Positions 37,360-42,501 of a stretch of DNA of 42,501 nucleotides are shown one piece after another; the first letter of the stretch is position 1, and the number at the start of each line of letters is the position of its first letter. The stretch is from Butyrivibrio sp. AE2015. Lineage in GTDB: Bacteria; Bacillota; Clostridia; Lachnospirales; Lachnospiraceae. A program made the translations under genes and the position numbers. The notes under the pieces are model-generated. The model had not been told where the DNA came from. It searched no databases and saw only the letters and a list, made by a program, of their open reading frames with translations. Location of the stretch: the NCBI RefSeq assembly GCF_000420825.1, contig NZ_ATVR01000029.1, positions 1 to 42,501 on the forward strand, read 5' to 3'.

Positions 37360-38391
37360 CTAGCCCTTTTTATACAGATCATCAAGCGCATGTCTCATAT
37401 TCTTTAATGTTGAAATAACTTTATCGTAATCCATTCTCTTGGGTCCTATGATACCAACAGTTCCCTTCATTCCATCGCCAAGCTCATAGGTTGCTGTTAC
37501 AACACTGCAATCCTTCATGGCCTGAACCGGTGTCTCATTACCGATATATACCTGAATCCCCGTCTCTTCAGAATCGGAGGAAAGTGTATCCTCTACGATA
37601 CTTGAAAGATCCTTGGTATCCTCAAAGGTACTGATAAGCTCACTGGCCTTGGTGGAATCTGTAAGTTCAGGGTACTTGAAGATGTTCATGGTACCACTTG
37701 TATATATCTGAAGGTCCTCATCAGCTGTGATAGATTCGGCAGCCGCATCAATAACGTTGCCTATTATCTCGCTGTGGATTCCAGCTTCCTGCTTAACTGC
37801 AGCTATAAGGCCAAGATTTATATCCTCTACAGCAAGTCCGTCAAGCCTTGTGTTCATAAGGATGTTCAGCTTAAGCATTGTTGCATCGTCTAAAACTTCC
37901 TCAACCGGAATGATCTTGTTTTTTATGACATTTCCTTCTATAACTATTGTCGCCAGAAGATGTCCTTCATCAACCTTACTTATCTGTATGAACTTAAGTT
38001 TATTTTTCCTGATCTGCGGAGCAGATATCATTGTTGCATAATTGGTATCTACCGCCAGTGTCTTGGCAACCTGCTTAAGCAGATTCTCAAGCTTCTCCTC
38101 TTTGTCGAGGAGCATTTCCTTCATGTTCTCAACTTCCTGTTCCTTGTCACGGAGCATCTCATCCACATATACTCGATAGCCCTGATCAGAAGGAATACGG
38201 CCTGCTGATGTATGAGGCTGTAAGATAAGTCCCATCTCTTCAAGATCAGCCATCTCATTTCTGATTGTTGCAGAGCTAAGATTAAGATCCGTGTACTTGG
38301 AAATAGTACGGCTACCGACTGGTTCTCCAGTTTCAAGGTAGTTCTTAACTATTGCATGAAGTATTTTTCTTTTTCTCTCATCTAATTCCAT
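37360..38391 (-). CDS. hrcA: Heat-inducible transcription repressor HrcA
   Basis: A 343-residue HrcA: N-terminal winged helix (MELDERKRKILHAIVKNYLE, then SSATIRNEMADLEEMGLI, SAGRIPSDQGYRVYVDEML) and the GAF-like regulatory domain. It represses by binding CIRCE, and a perfect CIRCE lies 52 bases before its start codon, so the operon is autoregulated. First gene of hrcA-grpE-dnaK-dnaJ. Confidence 0.96.
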   Translation of the reverse strand: MELDERKRKILHAIVKNYLETGEPVGSRTISKYTDLNLSSATIRNEMADLEEMGLILQPHTSAGRIPSDQGYRVYVDEMLRDKEQEVENMKEMLLDKEEKLENLLKQVAKTLAVDTNYATMISAPQIRKNKLKFIQISKVDEGHLLATIVIEGNVIKNKIIPVEEVLDDATMLKLNILMNTRLDGLAVEDINLGLIAAVKQEAGIHSEIIGNVIDAAAESITADEDLQIYTSGTMNIFKYPELTDSTKASELISTFEDTKDLSSIVEDTLSSDSEETGIQVYIGNETPVQAMKDCSVVTATYELGDGMKGTVGIIGPKRMDYDKVISTLKNMRHALDDLYKKG

Positions 38392-38442
38392 ATTGCCCTT
38401 CCTATGTATTCACCGGTTAAATTCATCGGAATGGTTTTGATG

Positions 38443-38469
38443 TTAGCACTCACTTGATTCGAGTGCTAA
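38443..38469 (-). promoter_or_regulatory. CIRCE operator (HrcA binding site)
   Basis: TTAGCACTC, nine bases, GAGTGCTAA: a perfect 9-9-9 match to CIRCE. It lies at the transcription start/5' untranslated region of the hrcA operon. Confidence 0.98.
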
Positions 38470-38484
38470 TATCTTCTGTAACTT

Positions 38485-38513
38485 AAAATATCACTATGAG
38501 AGTGTAATGTCAA
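38485..38513 (-). promoter_or_regulatory. Promoter of the hrcA operon
   Basis: Minus strand TTGACA, 17 bases, TATTTT, placing the transcription start just before CIRCE, as expected for HrcA control. Confidence 0.75.
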
Positions 38514-38540
38514 CAACGCTTTTTATAAAATAAATATTAA

Positions 38541-38573
38541 GAAAAAAAACGCTCCCTACTTTCGTAGAGAGCG
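38541..38573 (-). terminator. Terminator after the DUF6465-type gene
   Basis: A 10-bp stem, 38550-38559 with 38564-38573 (one G-U pair on the transcribed strand), GAAA tetraloop, followed by TTTTTTTT. Confidence 0.88.
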
Positions 38574-38590
38574 CTAAATACGCGTTGAAA

Positions 38591-39127
38591 TTATAAACCG
38601 ATTCTTCCCTGAACCTTATCATTTACTACATAATAAGCAGCGTCTTCATCAGGTTTTACATAAATGCTGAGTTTCTTGATCTCATCAACATTTCCACCCA
38701 TTTCATACTGGAAGTTATTCTTGGAGTTCTGAATAAGATCTTCATATGGAATATGCTTGTATGAATACTGAAGCTCGATGCTAACTTTGATCTCTTCTGC
38801 CTTTGCAGGAGCAGCTTTCTTAGTAGCAGCTTTCTTTACAGGAGCAGCCTTCTTTGCAGTTGTAGCTTTCTTTGCTGCAGGTTTCTTAGCAGCCTTTGCT
38901 TCTGCTTTCTTAGGCTCAGCTTTCTTTGCAGGAGCAGCTTTTTTTGCTGCAGGCTTTTTAGCTTCGGCCTTCTTTGCTGCAGGTTTCTTAGCAGCTTCTT
39001 TTTTAGCTTCTTCCTTGATGATAGCTTCAGTAAGTTCTTTAACTTCAGATTTTTTTACTTCTGTTACAGGAGCTTTTGTTGCTGTCGCTGGCTTAACAGA
39101 AGAAGTTGTCTTCTTTACTTCAGGCAT
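38591..39127 (-). CDS. Lys/Ala-rich protein with C-terminal DUF6465-like domain
   Basis: A 178-residue protein in two parts. Residues about 35-110 are histone H1-like repeats of AAKKPAAKKAEAKK type, very basic. Residues about 112-178 form a compact acidic domain (EIKVSIELQYSYKHIPYEDL ... DEDAAYYVVNDKVQGRIGL) that I associate with the Lachnospiraceae DUF6465 family. The function is unknown; the tail suggests nucleic-acid binding. It has its own TTGACA promoter, a strong GAGGAGGGG site and a strong terminator, so it may be abundantly made. It stands between the aminotransferase gene and the heat-shock operon. Confidence 0.8.
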   Translation of the reverse strand: MPEVKKTTSSVKPATATKAPVTEVKKSEVKELTEAIIKEEAKKEAAKKPAAKKAEAKKPAAKKAAPAKKAEPKKAEAKAAKKPAAKKATTAKKAAPVKKAATKKAAPAKAEEIKVSIELQYSYKHIPYEDLIQNSKNNFQYEMGGNVDEIKKLSIYVKPDEDAAYYVVNDKVQGRIGL

Positions 39128-39198
39128 TTTTGTCCCCTCCTCAAAATCACACTTGATTTATGTAACTCTTTAAAACAGTGAAGTCATTTACGAAATAG

Positions 39199-39227
39199 AG
39201 TTTACTCTGTTTAAACCGCATTGTCAA
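39199..39227 (-). promoter_or_regulatory. Promoter of the DUF6465-type gene
   Basis: Minus strand TTGACA, 17 bases, TAAACT, 72 bases upstream of the start codon. The -35 is perfect and the -10 moderate. Confidence 0.6.
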
Positions 39228-39264
39228 CGCATTTATGAAATAAAAATTATCACCTTTGCCCATA

Positions 39265-40455
39265 TTATGCGGAGTAATTGTCTTTGACAAACTCGCGAAG
39301 GCGTACCATGGCTCTTTCAACCTTCTCTGTATCAATACAGTAAGCCATTCTGAAGAATCCCGGAGCCCCGAAGCCGTCAGCAGGCACAAATATCAGATCG
39401 TAGTCCTTGGCCTTCTTGCAAAAGCTGATGGAATCTTCTTCTAAAGCCTTTGGCATGATATAAAATGTTCCGTCAGGCTTAACCACAGTAAATCCAAGTT
39501 CTTTAAGGGTCTTGTAGATTATGTTCATATTGGTCTCGTACACGGAAAGATCTGCTGTAAGTGAGCATACTTTTGCAACTGCCTGCTGGATTATTGATGG
39601 AGGGCAGTTGTGGCCTGTGCCTCTTGATATCTGTCCGCACATTGGCACGATATACTCTGCGCCCTCGCAGGCAGGATTTACAGCAACATATCCGATTCTT
39701 TCTCCCGGAAGAGAAAGAGATTTGGAAAATGAATAGCAGCTTAGTGTATTGTCGTAGAACTTTGAAACATATGGAGTATCAGCGCCTTCAAAAACTATCT
39801 CTCTGTATGGTTCATCAGAAATAAGGAAGATAGTGTGTCCGTACTGAGCCGATTTCTTCTTTAATATATCTGCAAGTCTGGTCAATGTTGCAGTGCCGTA
39901 GGCAACGCCTGAAGGGTTGTTTGGAGTGTTGATAAGAACTGCCATAACTTTATCGCCAAGCATTTCCTCGAACTTGTCAAAATTGATCTGGAAAGAATCT
40001 GTATCTGCAGGAACGACCTTAAGCTCTACGCCTGCGCCTTTAATATATGGAAAATACTCAGGAAAAAATGGAGCAAATGTGATCATCTCATCCCCCGGCT
40101 CAGTAACAGCTCTAACCGCATGAGCTATTGCGCCTGCAGCTCCGGTAGTAGGAAATATATGCTCCGGACCATAATTCATCCCAAAACGTTCATTTAAAGA
40201 CTCTGCAATCTTTTCCTTATAAAGAGGGTTTCCAAGACTTGGAGTATATCCGTGAAGAGTCATTGTATCCTCATTCTGCAAAAGACGTATCATTTCCTCT
40301 GTAAACTCTTTTGGAACTTCTACACTTGGATTTCCCAGGCTGAAATCAAAAACATTCTCATATCCGATCTCTTTTCCCCTGGCTGTTGCATATTCTGAAA
40401 GCTCTCTGATAACAGATTTAGCCCCAAGCATTTCTTTATACTGCTGATTGATCAT
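39265..40455 (-). CDS. Class I/II PLP-dependent aminotransferase
   Basis: A 396-residue fold-type I aminotransferase of the AspC-like group. Visible are FDFSLGNPSVEVP near residue 37, TGAAGAIAHAVRAV near 103, NTPNNPSGVAYG near 175, SDEPYREIVFEG near 210, the PLP lysine in SFSKSLSLPGERIGY near 240, and FFRMAYCID at the C-terminus. The natural substrate cannot be told from sequence; aspartate or an aromatic/branched amino acid is possible. The start follows GGAGG by five bases. It appears monocistronic. Confidence 0.9.
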   Translation of the reverse strand: MINQQYKEMLGAKSVIRELSEYATARGKEIGYENVFDFSLGNPSVEVPKEFTEEMIRLLQNEDTMTLHGYTPSLGNPLYKEKIAESLNERFGMNYGPEHIFPTTGAAGAIAHAVRAVTEPGDEMITFAPFFPEYFPYIKGAGVELKVVPADTDSFQINFDKFEEMLGDKVMAVLINTPNNPSGVAYGTATLTRLADILKKKSAQYGHTIFLISDEPYREIVFEGADTPYVSKFYDNTLSCYSFSKSLSLPGERIGYVAVNPACEGAEYIVPMCGQISRGTGHNCPPSIIQQAVAKVCSLTADLSVYETNMNIIYKTLKELGFTVVKPDGTFYIMPKALEEDSISFCKKAKDYDLIFVPADGFGAPGFFRMAYCIDTEKVERAMVRLREFVKDNYSA

Positions 40456-40492
40456 ATCTGCCTCCTGACAAAATCATTTTAAACTGACTCAC

Positions 40493-40521
40493 ATTATACC
40501 ACATAGTTTTAACCATTTACA
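40493..40521 (-). promoter_or_regulatory. Promoter of the aminotransferase gene
   Basis: Minus strand TGTAAA, 17 bases, TATAAT, with TG one base before the -10 (extended -10 type). The -35 is weak. Confidence 0.55.
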
Positions 40522-40546
40522 GCGCTAAAGTTTGTCATTCCAATGC

Positions 40547-40575
40547 TTGATAATAAATAGTGCACAATGTATAAT
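40547..40575 (+). promoter_or_regulatory. Promoter of the ABC exporter gene
   Basis: TTGATA, 17 bases, TATAAT: five of six and six of six, 30 bases before the start codon. It is divergent from the aminotransferase promoter, about 26 bases away. Confidence 0.75.
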
Positions 40576-40605
40576 TATACATAACATTATTTTGAGGAGC
40601 ATATT

Positions 40606-42339
40606 ATGAAGCTTATAAAAAAGTTTATCCCCTACTACAAACCATATATTGGCGTTTTTATATTTGATCTTGTATGCGCGTCGATACTTTCTGTGATAGA
40701 TTTGGCTTTTCCTCAGTTTTTGAGGATCTTAAGAAGCACTCTTTTCCTTGAAGAGCCAAAAGTCATCTTAAGCCGTTTGGGACTTGTGGCGCTTGGCCTT
40801 GTCATCATGTACATAGTCAGGTCACTTTGCAAATACTATGTTACTTATCAGGGTCACATGATGGGTGCGAAGATGGAATCAGGAATGAGGCATGATCTGT
40901 TTGAGAGGTTTGAAGCATTTTCTTTTTCCTACTATGACACTCACAACACAGGCGAAATGATGAGTAAGCTCGTGTCCGACTTATTCGATATTTCCGAGCT
41001 TGCCCACCACGGCCCGGAGAACATCTTTATTTCAGTGGTAAAAATAGTCGGCTCTTTCATTCTTCTTATGAGAATAAATGTACCTATGACTCTGTGCCTT
41101 GTGGCTGTTGTCATATGCATGGCTGTTTTTTCAGTGAGCCAGAACAGAAAAATGCGCGCCACATTTTCTGATAACAGAAGGAAAATTGCAGGTATCAACT
41201 CTTCTCTCCAGGACACATTAGGTGGAATAAGAGTCGTTAAATCTTTTACCGGTGAGGAAATTGAGAAAAAGAAATTTGATGAATCCAACATCGCATTCCT
41301 TGACTCCAAGCAGGCAAACTACCGTCAGATGGCCAAATTCCACTCCGGAAACAATCTGTTCGAAGGCCTTATGTTCGTGACAGTGCTTGTGGCAGGCGGC
41401 TTCTTTATAGCCAAGGGCCAGCTTACCGGCGAAGACCTTGCTATCTACGCTCTTTACATTAATATTTTCATCAATCCGGTAAATGTTCTTGTTGAGTTTA
41501 CGGAGCAGCTCCAGAAGGGGCTTGCCGGCTTTGAAAGATTCCGCGAGGTTATGGATACCATGCCTGAGATCGTGGACAAAGAAAACGCCGGGGAGCTTAA
41601 GGATGTCCAGGGCGTTATCGATTATAAGAACGTAAGCTTTTCATATGAAGAAGATGAAGCAGTGTTAAAAGATATAAACTTACATGTGGAAGCTGGAAAA
41701 TCAGTTGCCATAGTTGGGCCTTCAGGCGGCGGAAAGACAACGCTTTGCTCACTTCTTCCAAGATTCTACGATGTCACAGAAGGCTCTGTCCTTATTGACG
41801 GTACTGACATTAGAGACGTGACTCAGAAGTCCCTTCGCTCCTACATCGGAATCGTTCAGCAGGATGTATATCTTTTTAATGGAACGGTAAAAGAAAATAT
41901 CGCATACGGTAAGCAGGATGCCACAATGGAAGAAATTGTGGAAGCTGCAAAAAATGCTGATCTTCTCGAATTTATTGAAAGCCTTCCAAACGGCTTTGAT
42001 ACTGAAGTTGGAGAAAGAGGCGCAAGGCTCTCCGGAGGTCAGAAACAGCGTATCGCCATTGCAAGAGTGTTCCTTAAGAACCCTCCTATCCTGATCCTTG
42101 ATGAGGCAACCAGCGCTCTCGACAACGAAAGTGAAAGATACATTCAGGAAAGTCTTGATAAACTCTCGGTTGGAAGAACCACCATTACCATTGCCCACAG
42201 ACTTTCAACGATCCTTGGCGCCGACGAGATCATCGTCCTTGACGAAGACGGCATCAAAGAGCGCGGCACTCACAAAGAGCTCATCAAAAAAGGCGGTCTC
42301 TACGAAAAATACTACCGCATGCAGCTCGGAAAAGTCTGA
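40606..42339 (+). CDS. ABC exporter half-transporter (membrane and ATPase domains fused)
   Basis: A 577-residue type IV ABC exporter. The first about 310 residues hold six membrane segments with the intracellular loops (HNTGEMMSKLVSDLFDISEL); the rest is the ATPase with Walker A GPSGGGKTTLCS near 371, Q-loop VQQDVYLFNG, signature ARLSGGQKQRIAIA and Walker B PILILDEATSALDNESE, then the switch His in AHRLS. As a single gene it probably forms a homodimer. Substrate unknown: MsbA/BmrA-like lipid, drug or peptide export are all possible. The start follows GAGGAG. The second 78-base repeat and a terminator follow. Confidence 0.94.
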   Translation: MKLIKKFIPYYKPYIGVFIFDLVCASILSVIDLAFPQFLRILRSTLFLEEPKVILSRLGLVALGLVIMYIVRSLCKYYVTYQGHMMGAKMESGMRHDLFERFEAFSFSYYDTHNTGEMMSKLVSDLFDISELAHHGPENIFISVVKIVGSFILLMRINVPMTLCLVAVVICMAVFSVSQNRKMRATFSDNRRKIAGINSSLQDTLGGIRVVKSFTGEEIEKKKFDESNIAFLDSKQANYRQMAKFHSGNNLFEGLMFVTVLVAGGFFIAKGQLTGEDLAIYALYINIFINPVNVLVEFTEQLQKGLAGFERFREVMDTMPEIVDKENAGELKDVQGVIDYKNVSFSYEEDEAVLKDINLHVEAGKSVAIVGPSGGGKTTLCSLLPRFYDVTEGSVLIDGTDIRDVTQKSLRSYIGIVQQDVYLFNGTVKENIAYGKQDATMEEIVEAAKNADLLEFIESLPNGFDTEVGERGARLSGGQKQRIAIARVFLKNPPILILDEATSALDNESERYIQESLDKLSVGRTTITIAHRLSTILGADEIIVLDEDGIKERGTHKELIKKGGLYEKYYRMQLGKV

Positions 42340-42358
42340 ATCAACACTTTCTTGTCAC

Positions 42359-42436
42359 CGGACGCAGCCGAGCTGATAGTGTAGGCATAGCTCTGTTCAC
42401 TCTGATATTTTTCAATGTGATAAATTGGACATAAAA
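42359..42436 (+). repeat. 78-base intergenic repeat, right copy
   Basis: Inverted copy of bases 1-78, with two differences. It begins 20 bases after the ABC exporter stop codon and ends two bases before a terminator stem, so it would be part of the exporter mRNA's 3' untranslated region. The imperfect hairpin is at 42397-42420. Confidence 0.85.
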
Positions 42437-42438
42437 CA

Positions 42439-42488
42439 CCCACAAAAGACTTGTTTCATACTTATTCAGAACACAAGTCTTTTGTGGG
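42439..42488 (+). terminator. Terminator after the ABC exporter and repeat
   Basis: A perfect 16-bp stem (CCCACAAAAGACTTGT with its complement, 42439-42454 and 42473-42488), an 18-base loop and a TTTATTT tail. Confidence 0.85.
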
Positions 42489-42501
42489 TTTATTTATATC
42501 C

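Noticed and set aside
38778..39173. Ala/Phe-rich frame on the plus strand opposite the Lys/Ala-rich gene
   Set aside because: It is the antisense shadow of the Lys/Ala repeats; the minus-strand gene has the ribosome site, promoter and terminator.
41749..42198. 149-codon minus-strand frame opposite the ABC exporter ATPase
   Set aside because: The plus strand encodes intact Walker and signature motifs here.

Overview
The window looks like chromosomal core DNA of a flagellated Lachnospiraceae-type Firmicute, most like Butyrivibrio or Pseudobutyrivibrio. This is inferred from moderate-to-low GC, strong GGAGG-type ribosome binding sites, the mbl-flhO-flhP flagellar cluster, a type III glutamine synthetase, the ireB-ruvX-DUF1292 cluster, an HPr-fold protein without the active-site histidine, a DUF6465-type Lys/Ala-rich protein, and an hrcA-grpE-dnaK-dnaJ operon under a perfect CIRCE element. 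Nearly all genes lie on the minus strand. Only a yjfB-like motility gene, the HPr-like gene and an ABC transporter are on the plus strand. No phage, insertion sequence with transposase, or CRISPR array was seen.

Layout, left to right. 1-78: one copy of a 78-base repeat. 98-3334: mbl (MreB family), two flagellar rod genes and a rod-binding protein, with candidate flagellar-sigma promoters before mbl and before flgG. 3531-4160: a large non-coding, nearly palindromic element of about 630 bases. 4166-9084: uvrB-uvrA excision repair. 9181-11215: PP2C phosphatase, Ser/Thr kinase and a small membrane protein. 11352-16650: a PucR/CdaR-type regulator, ftsE, ftsX, an M23 peptidoglycan hydrolase and an S41 protease, a cell-wall division module. 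16810-17143: yjfB-like motility gene with its own flagellar-sigma promoter and a terminator. 17165-19680: acyl-ACP thioesterase, S1-domain CvfB-like protein and CPBP membrane protease. 19757-22062: tRNA-Gln(CUG) directly downstream of type III glutamine synthetase. 22192-27319: ireB, ruvX, DUF1292, RNase J, a shortened MltG-like protein, a TrmR-like methyltransferase and a U32 peptidase-family protein, close to the Bacillus yrzL-yrrK-yrzB-yrrL-yrrM-yrrN/O order. 27422-28774: mtaB, divergent from the HPr-like gene. 29190-33370: prmA-rsmE-cysteine desulfurase-thiI. 33473-38513: heat-shock operon. 38591-40455: Lys/Ala-rich DUF6465-type protein and an aminotransferase. 40606-42339: ABC exporter half-transporter, followed by the second, inverted copy of the 78-base repeat and a strong terminator.

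The clusters serve translation and tRNA modification (mtaB, thiI with its sulfur donor, TrmR/U32 wobble modification, prmA, rsmE), envelope growth and division (mbl, ftsEX with M23 hydrolase, S41), stress and repair (uvrAB, dnaK system), nitrogen assimilation (glnN) and motility. The least explained parts are the 630-base fold-back element, the 78-base inverted repeats 42.3 kb apart, the MltG-like protein without a catalytic domain, and several promoters that overlap the previous gene's stop codon or terminator.
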